From assembly GCF_003347205.1 (NCBI RefSeq), contig NZ_QQBJ01000005.1, positions 124,001-188,000 of the forward strand: a DNA stretch of 64,000 bases, read 5' to 3'. Position 1 is the first letter of the stretch; the number at the start of each line of letters is the position of its first letter. The notes under the pieces were generated by a model. That model had not been told where the DNA came from. It saw only the letters and a program-made list of their open reading frames with translations, and did not search any database. Positions 33,789 through 42,794 of this stretch are shown here, piece by piece. Made by a program: the position numbers and the translations under genes. This DNA comes from Mycolicibacterium moriokaense (lineage in GTDB: Bacteria; Actinomycetota; Actinomycetes; Mycobacteriales; Mycobacteriaceae).

Positions 33789-34151
33789 ATGGCGAACTTT
33801 TCGGTCCCTGGCCGACGGCTGATCCCCGCCGCCGCGCTGGCGCTGGCGGTTCTGGGCGCGCCCGCGGTGGCCTCGGTGGCGATACCGGCGGCGGTGGTCT
33901 CGAACCCGCTGGCGGCCTGCACCGGGGGTGAAGAAGAGGACTCGTACACCACGACCTGCGTCCCGCTCATGGTGCCCAACTCGCCCGACGACAGCGGGTT
34001 CACCACGAATGCGGCAAACCCCGACATTCCCGAGATCGACGGCGTCCCGTGCACCGGCCACGACAGCGGAGCCTGCATCGGCCTGGCCGAGGAGCAGCAG
34101 GCCATGGGACCGCAACCCGTTCCGCGGTCGACCATCAGCTCCAGCCCGTAG
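33789..34151 (+). CDS. Ibp1-like secreted mycobacterial protein, copy 3
   Basis: This 120-residue protein from ATG 33789 has a signal peptide (MANFSVPGRRLIPAAALALA) and the family boxes CTGGEEED, TCVPLMVPNSPDD, GVPCTGHDSGACIGLAEEQQ and an end of SSSP. It lies 17-18 kb from copies 1 and 2 and is the most acidic of the three. Its stop is six bases from the convergent SHOCT gene. Function unknown. Confidence 0.75.
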   Translation: MANFSVPGRRLIPAAALALAVLGAPAVASVAIPAAVVSNPLAACTGGEEEDSYTTTCVPLMVPNSPDDSGFTTNAANPDIPEIDGVPCTGHDSGACIGLAEEQQAMGPQPVPRSTISSSP

Positions 34152-34156
34152 CCGGA

Positions 34157-34963
34157 TCAGATCTCGGCGATGATCTGTACGCGCTTGCGCGCGTACTCGT
34201 CTTCTGAGATGGCTCCCGCCGCGCGCAAGGTCGTCAGTTCGGCAAGCCGCTGCGCGGCGGGCGGCTGCTGAACTGCCGGTGGTGGCGGCCCGGCCGAACC
34301 GGCTGCCTGTTGTGCGAGAACGTCTTCGAGGCTTCTGCCGCCGATCGAGATCTTGGCGCCGGGGCTGATGTTGATGTTCGCGCCACCACCGATGGACAGC
34401 TTCGCGCCGCTGCCCGGCGCACCGATCGGCTGCGCTCCCAGCGCCGCGATGACGCGCTGGGTCGGGCCGTCCGTCCCGACGAAGAACGTGTGCGGCCTGC
34501 CGGGCACGTGCTGGCCGGCCGCGACGCGCTGCGCGGCGACCGCCTGGGCGATACGGCCGCTGTCCGCGTCGATCGGCAACCAGAGCGTCAAGACCTGGCG
34601 GTCGTCGGGAACGCCTGCGGCGCCGACCATGGCCGCAAATCCGGTATTCGCCCGGAAACCCGCCCGGTCCCACGACTTGAGCACCCGGCCGGGCACGAGA
34701 TCGTGGCGGTGCTGTTTGTCCTCGATCGCGTGGACCTGGGCCCGGGTGACGGCCAGCACGAAGCTTCTCGGCAGGCCGGTGCCGTTGGGCACCCGCTTCG
34801 ACCACACCTCTCCGCTACCCGTCGGGAAGATCTGCACCGCCTTGGTGGACAACTGCTCGCATCGCGTGGCGGCTTGCACCGGCTGGGACAACACGGTCGC
34901 CGCGACCGCGGCGGCCTGTTCGTTCATCCGCAACTCGCGCTCGGATAGGCGCTTGCCCCTCAT
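34157..34963 (-). CDS. SHOCT-domain protein
   Basis: This 268-residue protein from ATG 34963 ends with a short C-terminal SHOCT helix pair (LAELTTLRAAGAISEDEYARKR). A Pro/Ala linker precedes it and a segment with regular GAKLSIGGGANINI, PGAKISIGG strands stands before that, reminiscent of a beta-helix or heparin-like turn repeat. The N-terminal half (VLAVTRAQVHAIEDK) is like mycobacterial proteins of unknown function. The longer frame up to 35359 is not coding-like. Divergent from the P450 operon. Confidence 0.7.
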   Translation of the reverse strand: MRGKRLSERELRMNEQAAAVAATVLSQPVQAATRCEQLSTKAVQIFPTGSGEVWSKRVPNGTGLPRSFVLAVTRAQVHAIEDKQHRHDLVPGRVLKSWDRAGFRANTGFAAMVGAAGVPDDRQVLTLWLPIDADSGRIAQAVAAQRVAAGQHVPGRPHTFFVGTDGPTQRVIAALGAQPIGAPGSGAKLSIGGGANINISPGAKISIGGRSLEDVLAQQAAGSAGPPPPAVQQPPAAQRLAELTTLRAAGAISEDEYARKRVQIIAEI

Positions 34964-35064
34964 CGCTGCCCGATCCGGTTCATGGCATCTCCTGTCACCA
35001 GAGCAGTGCAGATCGTCGCGACGGCTACCGATCCCAAGAAGTATGCGCCACCAGCCGGATTGCA

Positions 35065-35076
35065 GTAGTGCACTAC
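35065..35076. promoter_or_regulatory. Perfect 12-bp palindrome before the P450 gene
   Basis: GTAGTGCACTAC at 35065-35076 is a perfect inverted repeat, 37 bases upstream of the P450 start and about 100 bases upstream of the divergent SHOCT gene. A dimeric repressor could bind there. No adjacent regulator gene is evident. Confidence 0.4.
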
Positions 35077-35113
35077 CGCGGTCGACGCGCTGGACACACG
35101 TGATGATCCCGCT

Positions 35114-36436
35114 ATGGCCAATAGGTGTGAGACCTCGACGCCGAAGGGGTTGCACCCGCCGCCGGTGCGATTGCCCAAGCTGGTGCAGGGCATCTGTTTC
35201 GCCTTCTTTCGCCGCCGGTCGATGCGGCACTGGATCGACCGGCACGGACGCATTTTCGAGATGAACATCCCGTTCTTCGGTCGAAGTGTCATCGTGTCCG
35301 ATCCGGCTCTGGTGCGCGCGATGTGCACCGCGGGCGCCGAGCACCTGGTCAACGTTCAACCGAACATCGGCAACCTGTTGGGCGCCGGGTCGGTATTCGC
35401 ACTGGACGACAGGTCACACCGGGATCGTCGGCGGCTGCTGTCGCCGCCGTTGCACGGCGAGTGCGTCAAGGGCTACGAACAGATGATCGTCGACGAGACG
35501 CTGCGGGAGAGCGCGACTTGGCCTGAAAACCGGGAATTTCGGATTCTCGAGCCGATGAACAGGATCGCGCTGAACGTGATCCTGCGGACCCTCTTCGGCG
35601 CAGAGGAGCGCGAGTTCGCAGAACTGCGCGAGATCCTGCCGTCGTTCATGAAACTGGGATCGGTGATGGCCTTCGCGCCGCGGCCGCCGCAGCGGACCGG
35701 ACGCCTCGGCCCGTGGGGCAAGCTGGACGAATCCCGACGAGCGATGGACCGGATCATCTTCGCGCTGATCGACCGTGCCGAGGCCGATCCGAACCTCGGT
35801 CAGCGGCGAGACATCTTGGCACTGTTGCTTCGCAGTCGTTACGACGACGGTACGGCGATACCGCGCACCGAGATCAGCGATGAGCTGTTGACCCTCATCG
35901 CCGCAGGCCACGAATCCTCCACCGGCGCGCTGAGTTGGTTGTTCGAGCGGTTGCGGCGCCATCCTCACGTGATGGCCGAACTGGTCAGGGAAGTCGACGA
36001 GGGCGGCAGTGAATTCCGCCGAGCCACCATTGCGGAGTCGCTTCGTGTGCGCACCGTGCTCGATGTGGTGGGCCGCAGGGTCAGGTCGCCCGACTTCAAC
36101 CTCGCCGGGTGGCGGATTCCGCAGGGCCGAACGGTGCTGGTACGCCTCGCCGACATCCACGAGGACCCGCAACTCTATCCCGATCCGCAGCGATTCGACC
36201 CGACGCGCTTTCTGGGCTCTAGACCCGCGCCACAGACCTGGCTGCCGTTCGGTGTTGGGTCGCGGCGATGCGTGGGCGCTGACTTCGTCTCAGCTGAAAT
36301 GGATCTCGTGCTGAGGACGGTGCTGCGGACCTTCTGGATCCACACCGACTCCGCTCCCGATGAGAAGGTGCATTTCCGAGGGGTCGCCCACACCCCGAAG
36401 CGGGGCGGTCTCATGATCATGACCCGCAGAAGGTAG
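35114..36436 (+). CDS. Cytochrome P450
   Basis: This 440-residue P450 has the I-helix oxygen-activation motif AAGHESSTGALSW, the ExxR pair in ESLRVR, and the heme-thiolate loop FGVGSRRCVG near residue 390. It monooxygenates an unknown lipophilic substrate. ATG 35114 matches usual P450 length. A BAHD-type acyltransferase follows after only five bases, so hydroxylation followed by acylation of the new hydroxyl is a reasonable pathway guess. Confidence 0.93.
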   Translation: MANRCETSTPKGLHPPPVRLPKLVQGICFAFFRRRSMRHWIDRHGRIFEMNIPFFGRSVIVSDPALVRAMCTAGAEHLVNVQPNIGNLLGAGSVFALDDRSHRDRRRLLSPPLHGECVKGYEQMIVDETLRESATWPENREFRILEPMNRIALNVILRTLFGAEEREFAELREILPSFMKLGSVMAFAPRPPQRTGRLGPWGKLDESRRAMDRIIFALIDRAEADPNLGQRRDILALLLRSRYDDGTAIPRTEISDELLTLIAAGHESSTGALSWLFERLRRHPHVMAELVREVDEGGSEFRRATIAESLRVRTVLDVVGRRVRSPDFNLAGWRIPQGRTVLVRLADIHEDPQLYPDPQRFDPTRFLGSRPAPQTWLPFGVGSRRCVGADFVSAEMDLVLRTVLRTFWIHTDSAPDEKVHFRGVAHTPKRGGLMIMTRRR

Positions 36437-36441
36437 CCACG

Positions 36442-37767
36442 ATGTCGACTCGACTGCTGAAACCGACACGGCCGCAACGGCTTGACATCGACTGCAATGT
36501 GGGCGATGCGATCGTCGCGAATCTCGCGGTCCACATCGTCTTCTTCTTCGAGAAGAGCCTCGACACCGCCGCGCTGAGTCGTGCCTTCGTCGAAGCGCTC
36601 GACAGGTTCCCGATCTTCGCGGGCCGAATGGCCAGGGCCGCCGCGCCGATGCGGATCCGGTGTGAGGGGCAGGGTGTGCCGTTCACGTGTGTGTCGTCCG
36701 AACGCACACTGCGGGAGGCGATCCGCTCCGCATCGGAAGACGACGGAGGCTGGCTCGTCGACCCGGTGCACGGCGTGGCGGCGCGATGGGCTCGGGGTCC
36801 GTTGTGCAAGGTGCGGGTGACCGCACTCGCGGGCGGTGCGACCGCGATCGGTTTCTCGTGGCATCACGCGATCGGCGACATGCAAACCTTGATGCTCTTC
36901 ATGAACGCGTGGGCCGCTGCCGCCGAGGGCAGGTCGCTTCCCGAACCGTTGATCGTCGAGGACCGCGCGGCCTATCTCGACCGGCATCTGCCCCCCGACA
37001 ACGCCGTCGCGCCCAGTGTGCGTTACCTCGCGGTCGCCGAAGCCGCGCGCTTCGCGTCGTACCTGGCCAAGGATGCGCGACGGCAGCGGAACCTGCGCCT
37101 CTACTTCGGCGAGGACGAGATCGCCCGCATGCGCGCCGACTATGGCAGCGGCAGCCCAATCCGGCTGTCCGCGAACGACGTTGTGTGCGCGCATGTTTGC
37201 GAGGCGCTGATGACCGCCGATCCGGCGGTGGCTCATCGAACCCTCGCGATCGTGGTGAACGCACGAACTCGGTGCGGCCTCGATCCGCTGCTCATCGGCA
37301 ACATCGTCACGACAGTGAACCTGGACCTGCGAGCCGGGGAGCGGGCACGGTCCATCGCCGGGCGCATCCGACACGCTGTCAACCATTTCGCAGACGAACA
37401 TCGCGATCTGCGGATGAACCAGAAGGTCTTGGACGGCGCCGGCCTGTGGCATGCCTCTCGCTGCGTGACCAGTGCCTTCAATCCGGCCCGGTGGAATCCG
37501 CTTGTCACCAACTGGAGCGGCTTCGACCTGTACGGAATCTGCTTCGAGGGCGCCTTCCCGACCTACTACACACCGGTGCGTCAAGTTCCGATCGCGGGGG
37601 GCTGCATCGCTACCGAGGGATTCGACGGCAGCGGTGTGCTACTTCATATCATGTTGCCGCCCAAAGACTTCGAAGCCATGTCTACCTCCCCGATACGGGA
37701 GGGCATGCACCGATTCCGGCAGGCCGGTGACGACATTCCGCGATTGCACAGCGCGGCCCACGGCTGA
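36442..37767 (+). CDS. BAHD-type acyltransferase (HHxxxD)
   Basis: This 441-residue protein has the catalytic motif HHAIGD near residue 140 and the BAHD-family layout: an N-terminal pair of half-domains (VFFFEKSLDTAALSRAFVE), RFPIFAGR, and a late NWSGFDLYGI segment in the place of the plant DFGWG motif, which is not conserved. BAHD enzymes acylate alcohols or amines from acyl-CoA and are mostly known from plants and fungi. It lies five bases after the P450 gene. It is distinct from the WS/DGAT acyltransferases later in the window, which carry HHAxVDG. Confidence 0.75.
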   Translation: MSTRLLKPTRPQRLDIDCNVGDAIVANLAVHIVFFFEKSLDTAALSRAFVEALDRFPIFAGRMARAAAPMRIRCEGQGVPFTCVSSERTLREAIRSASEDDGGWLVDPVHGVAARWARGPLCKVRVTALAGGATAIGFSWHHAIGDMQTLMLFMNAWAAAAEGRSLPEPLIVEDRAAYLDRHLPPDNAVAPSVRYLAVAEAARFASYLAKDARRQRNLRLYFGEDEIARMRADYGSGSPIRLSANDVVCAHVCEALMTADPAVAHRTLAIVVNARTRCGLDPLLIGNIVTTVNLDLRAGERARSIAGRIRHAVNHFADEHRDLRMNQKVLDGAGLWHASRCVTSAFNPARWNPLVTNWSGFDLYGICFEGAFPTYYTPVRQVPIAGGCIATEGFDGSGVLLHIMLPPKDFEAMSTSPIREGMHRFRQAGDDIPRLHSAAHG

Positions 37768-37772
37768 GGGCG

Positions 37773-40331
37773 TCAACTGTTGCGCAAAACCTCGACGGTC
37801 TCCAGCCGTTGCGAGTGGATCACCGGGTACACCGCGGCGGCCAGCACCGCGACGAACACGGCCGAAGCGCCGGTGCGCAGCGGCAGTTCCAGCACGCCCC
37901 AATCGATCTTGATTCCGTAGAACACCGGTGAACCCAGCGACCAGAGATACGTCAGCCCCACACCCCCGAGCACCGCGATGCCTGCGACAAGCAACCCGAA
38001 CAGTCCGGCGTTGGCGATGATGACGGCCCGCTCCTGCCCGGCGGTCACCCCGATCGCCCGCAGCACGGCCCGCTCCCGCTTGCGCTGCACCAGCCCCAGC
38101 ACGAATACGTTCATCACACTCAGGCCTGCGGCCGCCATCACGATGTATCCCGCGATCGTGAACGGCCGTAGGAACCGCGTGATCCCACTCGCAGCCTCCG
38201 ACCGCCACTGCTCGTTGTCGTACACCGAGAGTCCGGCTCCGAGGTCGAGGTAGTCGTGACGATGGGCCGTCGCGTCCGCGGCGGAGGCGTAGTCCACCGC
38301 GACCTGATCGCGCACGGCCGCCCAGTCGACACGCGCCACCGCGTCGGAGACCAGGACGATGTCACCCACCGCGGCGTCGTTGACCATCAGGGGATGAAAG
38401 ATCCCGGCCACCCGGTATCGCTTGTTCCCGTCGACGGTCGGCAACTCGACGGTATCGCCTGCGGCGACGCCCAGCCGGCTGGCGGCGATCTCGCTCAGGC
38501 CGATCCCGCCCTCCGCCATCCCCCGCCAGAACCTGGTGTCGGCATCGGTCGGCGCGAACAGGCTTCTGCTGTACCAGTCGCCCGGCGTGACGCCGAAGAC
38601 GAGGCGGGACAACGCTCCTGACGAGATCGTCGATCGCCAGCGCGAAGAAATACGCCGTCCGTCGGCGGCGCCGGCAACCAACTCGAACGTCGGGTCCGAA
38701 ATCTGACCGTCCCGCTGATCGAGCACGGACTGAGGGGCGATCAACAGGGCGTCCGGCAGGCGCTCGGCTTTCTGCTCGGCCACCTGTCGGGTGCCGAGCA
38801 GTTGCATGGTGTGCGAGCCGATGGCCAGGCTGGTGCCCTCGGCGAGCAGCGCGGCGGACAGCGCAAACAGCAGCATGTAACGCCGAATATCGGCCCGCAG
38901 CAGGCGACCGACGGCGGGACGCGCGATGCTCAGCAGGTCGATCAATCTCTCCGCCGCGCGCGGGGCGACCCAGGCTGTCACCAACACCAGCCCGCACAAC
39001 GCCGCCGTCAAACCGTTGATGCCCACGCTCAGCGGCAGCGGACCGCGTTCGAAGATCCTCAGCAATACGACCGAGCCCACCAGCAGCGCCGCTCCGGCGA
39101 CCAGCGGCCACGTCGGGATCGTCCTGGCCCGCTGCACCCCGCCGACGGTCGCCATCGACGCCAGAGGTCCCTCGCGGACGAGACGAAGCGCCGGTCCGAC
39201 CATTGCGAGGACCCCGCAGATGATGCCGGCAACCGCCCCGATCAGGATCAGCTTCGGGGTGAAGTGCGCGGCGATGGTGCCGCCGGAACCGGCCAACATG
39301 GATCGTCCGAATGAGTCGACCAGATACTTCCCGAGCAGGAAGCCGCTGGGCACACCCATCAGTCCCCCGAGCACGCCCACCACAGCGCCCTCGCCGAGCA
39401 TCCCGCCGAACAACCAGACCGGCTTGGCGCCGATCGCGCCGATCGTGCCCATCACTGTCCGGCGATCCTCGACGGCCAGCAGGATCGTGTTCACCGCGAT
39501 GAGAAGGCCGATCAGCACGCCTGCCATCGCGGTCAGATTGAAGTTCTGCGCGGCGCCTTCGAAAATGGCGGGCTGGTGGGGCCGGGGCGGCCCCGACGTC
39601 GCGGTGCCGGCGATGACCCGGGCGACGTCGTCTGCGACGACGGCGCCCGGCCGCGGGAGCACGAACGCGGCGGTCACATAACCGGGCGAGCCCAGCAGGC
39701 TCGCGGCGATGTCGGCGGAAGGGGCCAGCAGCACATAGCCGTCGTTGATGCCCGCGACGCGGTCGAACTCGGGGAAGGTCCACCCCAGGTGCACGGCGCC
39801 GGGCGGCAGTCCCGGGATGTGCAACTCATCGCCGAGCCGCAGGCCGTTCCGCTCGGCGATCACCGCTGGAATCTGCACCGGCACACCGGGACCGTCGGCG
39901 GGTTTGACGTCACGGGCGCGCCGCTCGCAGTCGAACGGGCCGACCAGCAGCTCGATCTGGCACGTCCCGCCGAGCAGGAAGAAGCCGTGAGTGGTGCCTG
40001 CGACGTCGGCGGGTGTCAGTCCGGCGACGACCGGGATGACCGCTTCGGCGCCCGGCACCTCGGCGCGCAGCCGGTTGACGGTGTCGACGGGCAGGCGGCC
40101 GCTGACGTTCGGCGTGACCTCGAGGACGCCGACGTCGGCGGCGCGGGTGAGCGACGGGCCGAACGCGTCGAACGGGCGGGCGAGCTCGAACTTGAGTATC
40201 AACGTGCCGAGCACCACCGTCACCCCGACGGCGACGCCGATGATGCTGAGCAGCGTCCGGCGCCAGTCGGCGATCAACGCGCAGAGGTGGATTCGCCGAA
40301 ACGACAGCCAGCCGGTGCGAAATGTGTGCAT
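37773..40331 (-). CDS. MacB/FtsX-type ABC transporter permease
   Basis: From ATG 40331 this 852-residue permease has an N-terminal membrane helix (after MHTFRTGWLSFRRIHL), a large outer domain, FtsX-type core helices around residues 280-420, further helices, a second outer domain and a C-terminal FtsX block ending HSQRLETVEVLRNS. This two-FtsX-domain build is common in mycobacterial lipoprotein/lipid export systems. The ATP-binding gene overlaps by one base (TGATG). It may act in lipoprotein release, peptide export or lipid movement. Longer in-frame starts overlap the ATPase gene and are rejected. Confidence 0.92.
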   Translation of the reverse strand: MHTFRTGWLSFRRIHLCALIADWRRTLLSIIGVAVGVTVVLGTLILKFELARPFDAFGPSLTRAADVGVLEVTPNVSGRLPVDTVNRLRAEVPGAEAVIPVVAGLTPADVAGTTHGFFLLGGTCQIELLVGPFDCERRARDVKPADGPGVPVQIPAVIAERNGLRLGDELHIPGLPPGAVHLGWTFPEFDRVAGINDGYVLLAPSADIAASLLGSPGYVTAAFVLPRPGAVVADDVARVIAGTATSGPPRPHQPAIFEGAAQNFNLTAMAGVLIGLLIAVNTILLAVEDRRTVMGTIGAIGAKPVWLFGGMLGEGAVVGVLGGLMGVPSGFLLGKYLVDSFGRSMLAGSGGTIAAHFTPKLILIGAVAGIICGVLAMVGPALRLVREGPLASMATVGGVQRARTIPTWPLVAGAALLVGSVVLLRIFERGPLPLSVGINGLTAALCGLVLVTAWVAPRAAERLIDLLSIARPAVGRLLRADIRRYMLLFALSAALLAEGTSLAIGSHTMQLLGTRQVAEQKAERLPDALLIAPQSVLDQRDGQISDPTFELVAGAADGRRISSRWRSTISSGALSRLVFGVTPGDWYSRSLFAPTDADTRFWRGMAEGGIGLSEIAASRLGVAAGDTVELPTVDGNKRYRVAGIFHPLMVNDAAVGDIVLVSDAVARVDWAAVRDQVAVDYASAADATAHRHDYLDLGAGLSVYDNEQWRSEAASGITRFLRPFTIAGYIVMAAAGLSVMNVFVLGLVQRKRERAVLRAIGVTAGQERAVIIANAGLFGLLVAGIAVLGGVGLTYLWSLGSPVFYGIKIDWGVLELPLRTGASAVFVAVLAAAVYPVIHSQRLETVEVLRNS

Positions 40332-41050
40332 CACCGCTCGCCCATCGGGGTGGCGTCGTCGGCGGTGCATGCCCGCCCGTCGACGAGGTGAAGCTCGCGC
40401 GTTCCGTACCGCGCCGCGGCGCGGTCGTGCGTCACCATCACGACCGCGGCGCCGTCCTCGTCGGCCAGCGACCGCAGCACATCCAGGACCTCCGACGACG
40501 AATGGCTGTCCAGGTTTCCGGTCGGCTCGTCGGCGAGGATGATCGACGGCCGCGCCACCAGCGCGCGCGCCACCGCCACCCGCTGCATCTGTCCGCCCGA
40601 CAGTTCGGCCGGCCGGTGCAGCGCGCGGTCGCCGAGGCCGACCCGGTCCAGCAACTCCTCGGCGCGCGCGTCGGCCGTTCGGGCCGACATGCCGTCGAGA
40701 ATCAGCGGCAACGACACGTTCTGCACCGCGGACAGCATGGGCACCAGGTTGAAGAACTGGAACACGAATCCGAGGTTGCGCCGCCGGAACGCGGCGCGGG
40801 CACCGGTGCTCATCGACCACACGTCTCGGCCCGCCACCGCGACGGTGCCGCTGTCGGGCGCGTCCAACCCGCCCGCCACGTGCAGCAGGGTCGACTTGCC
40901 TGCCCCCGACGGCCCGGTGACGACGACGAACTCGCCTGGGTTCAAGGTGAAGTCGAAGTCGACGAGCACGCGCAATTCCTCGTCGCCCCTGCGGTAGGTC
41001 TTGCCGACGCCCGTGAGCTGCAGTACCGGTGTCACGTCGTCGAGCGTCAC
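40331..41050 (-). CDS. ABC transporter ATP-binding protein (MacB/LolD type)
   Basis: This about 239-residue ATPase has Walker A GPSGAGKS, the Q-loop, the signature LSGGQMQRVAVARALVARP, Walker B IILADEPTGNLDS and the His switch VTHD. The TGNLDS phrase is typical of MacB/LolD ATPases, which power FtsX-type permeases. GTG 41050 or 41035 is the probable start. It precedes and overlaps its permease. Confidence 0.93.
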   Translation of the reverse strand: MTLDDVTPVLQLTGVGKTYRRGDEELRVLVDFDFTLNPGEFVVVTGPSGAGKSTLLHVAGGLDAPDSGTVAVAGRDVWSMSTGARAAFRRRNLGFVFQFFNLVPMLSAVQNVSLPLILDGMSARTADARAEELLDRVGLGDRALHRPAELSGGQMQRVAVARALVARPSIILADEPTGNLDSHSSSEVLDVLRSLADEDGAAVVMVTHDRAAARYGTRELHLVDGRACTADDATPMGER

Positions 41051-41263
41051 CCGTCGGCGCCGTGCCGGACGCAGTAGCGCCCTACTGCAATGACGCCGCC
41101 GGCACGGCATCGCGCGGCCCTTACCCGATGACTAGGAAACTCTTCCCTTTCGTGCAGGGAATCTGGCTGTCCAGCGATTACCGAACCGCCGCTTCGCCGC
41201 GAGGATTTCCTCACGGATTCACAACCAGCACGACACTTCGTTGCCGAGTCGAAGGAGATGGAC

Positions 41264-41701
41264 ATGGCCACAATTCAGGGGTCGCCTCGCCGCCGGTGGG
41301 CGACCAAAGCGGCCGGTGGCATGCTCATCGCCGCCGGGGCCGTCGTCGCCGCATCCCTCGGTGCCACCGCGCCAGCGCACGCCGAGGACTACACGTACCT
41401 GGCGATCGTCTACTCACCGGCCACCGGTGCCTACGGGTGGGCGAACGGCGCCGACACACCGGCGAACCTGTACAACGCCGCGATGGCGCGGTGCCAGAAC
41501 CGTGGCGGCACCGACTGTCACCTTCTGGTCGATTACGTCAACAGTTGTGGCGCCCTCGCCGTCCAGGTCGGACACCCGGACCGATATGTCACCCGGGGCG
41601 CACCGAATCGGCTGAAGGCCGATTTCCAGGTTCTGACCGCCGCGCCCGGCAACTACATCCTGATGTCACACTGCTCAACCGGCAGTGACGGTATCGGTTG
41701 A
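41264..41701 (+). CDS. Secreted DUF4189-type protein
   Basis: From ATG 41264 (AAGGAGA eight bases upstream) this 145-residue protein has an Arg-rich start, a signal peptide ending APAHA-ED, and a small domain with YLAIVYSPATGAYGWAN, AMARCQNRGGTDCHLL and CGALAVQ. This is the DUF4189 pattern of small secreted actinobacterial proteins of unknown role. Its cysteines could form one or two disulfides. It converges on the epimerase gene. Confidence 0.8.
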   Translation: MATIQGSPRRRWATKAAGGMLIAAGAVVAASLGATAPAHAEDYTYLAIVYSPATGAYGWANGADTPANLYNAAMARCQNRGGTDCHLLVDYVNSCGALAVQVGHPDRYVTRGAPNRLKADFQVLTAAPGNYILMSHCSTGSDGIG

Positions 41702-41726
41702 GCGACAACAGCCTTCGCGGTAGCGC

Positions 41727-42725
41727 TCAGATGAGTCCTTCGGCGCGGGCCCACTGCTCGACGCGCGCCATGCCGTCGTCGATCGACACCAGCGGCTGAT
41801 ACCCGAGCACCTTCTGTGCCTTCTCGATCGAAAACGTCCCGGTGCGGTTGAGCAGCCACATGGTGCCGGCCGCCAGGTCGGTCTTCTGGCCCAGTTTGCG
41901 CAGCACCGCGCCGAGGATTTCGGCGGCGGGTGCGGCCACACCGATCGGCAGGGTGCGGACGGTGCCGTCGCACATCGCCGCCATCCGCGCGAAGAAGTCG
42001 CCGCACCGCACGCCGAGGCCGTCGCTGATGTTGAACACCTGGCCCGCCGCGTCCTCGGAGGCCACGGCCAGCGTCAGCGCGTCGACGAAGTTGTCGATGT
42101 ACACCGGCGAGAAGATGCCGTTGCCGCCGTTGGGCAGTGGGAAGCCGGTCTTCTTTCGCATCTCGGCGATCGGCGAGCGCACCCAGATCGAACCGGGGCC
42201 CCATACGTCGCCGGGGCGGATCACCGTGACGCCGATCTCGCCCGCCGCGTGAGCGGCCAGCACGACGGCCTCGGAGTTGACCTTGGTGTCGGTGTAGACA
42301 TCGCCGTTGACGTGCACCGGGTACGTCTCGTCGACACCGTCCGGGAAGTCGAAACCGTAGGCCATCACCGAGGAGAAATGCACGAAGTTGCGGACACCCG
42401 CGTCGATCGCCGCTCGCAGGACTTGGCTGGTGCCAAAGACATTGACGTGCCAGGACTGCTCGAGGCTGTACGCGGCCCCGAGCAACGCCGCAGTGTGAAT
42501 CACGGTGTCGACGCCTTCCAGCGCTTTCGACCACGACTCGGGCGCGGCGATATCACCGGCGACGACGTCACGTCCGGCGTCGGCGACCAGGTCGACACCG
42601 CTTGTCTGGGCACCGAGTTCGTTGAACCGTTCGGTCACCGCACGGCCGATGAAGCCGTTCGCGCCGGTGACGAAGATCTTGCGGTTGGCGAGCGAGGGGG
42701 CGGGGCGCTCTCTGTGCGAAGTCAT
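41727..42725 (-). CDS. NAD-dependent epimerase/dehydratase (3-beta-HSD-like)
   Basis: This 332-residue extended SDR has VTGANGFIGRAV at the NAD site, HFSSVMAYGF (Ser of the active site) and YTDTK as the Tyr/Lys pair. It may epimerise a sugar nucleotide or oxidise a sterol hydroxyl; VIRPGDVWGPGS and SPVYIDNFVDAL are usual for both groups. Two 15-bp sites identical in type to those near the AraC regulator's other promoter lie just upstream (42759-42794), so it is very likely a target of that regulator. Confidence 0.88.
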   Translation of the reverse strand: MTSHRERPAPSLANRKIFVTGANGFIGRAVTERFNELGAQTSGVDLVADAGRDVVAGDIAAPESWSKALEGVDTVIHTAALLGAAYSLEQSWHVNVFGTSQVLRAAIDAGVRNFVHFSSVMAYGFDFPDGVDETYPVHVNGDVYTDTKVNSEAVVLAAHAAGEIGVTVIRPGDVWGPGSIWVRSPIAEMRKKTGFPLPNGGNGIFSPVYIDNFVDALTLAVASEDAAGQVFNISDGLGVRCGDFFARMAAMCDGTVRTLPIGVAAPAAEILGAVLRKLGQKTDLAAGTMWLLNRTGTFSIEKAQKVLGYQPLVSIDDGMARVEQWARAEGLI

Positions 42726-42758
42726 GGGTCCAATCTCGCCTGTCGCGTGCTCGGCGTC

Positions 42759-42794
42759 TTGACAGCAGAGGACGTCTGCTTGACATCAGGGGAC
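42759..42794. promoter_or_regulatory. Two 15-bp AraC-type sites before the epimerase gene
   Basis: TTGACAGCAGAGGAC (42759-42773) and TTGACATCAGGGGAC (42780-42794) are direct repeats spaced 21 bp, reading in the antisense direction as GTCCTCTGCTGTCAA and GTCCCCTGATGTCAA. The inner site matches one near the regulator's own promoter exactly. They lie 33 and 54 bases before the epimerase start; the outer one overlaps the regulator's stop codon. Confidence 0.7.

Noticed and set aside
37773-40820. A 1015-codon permease with start at 40820
   Set aside because: It would run through the ATPase gene in another frame; ATG 40331 with a one-base overlap is the natural start.
41699-41730. TGAGCG...CGCTCA pair between the DUF4189 and epimerase genes as a terminator
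   Set aside because: Arms of 6 bp with a loop near 18 bases are too weak to call.
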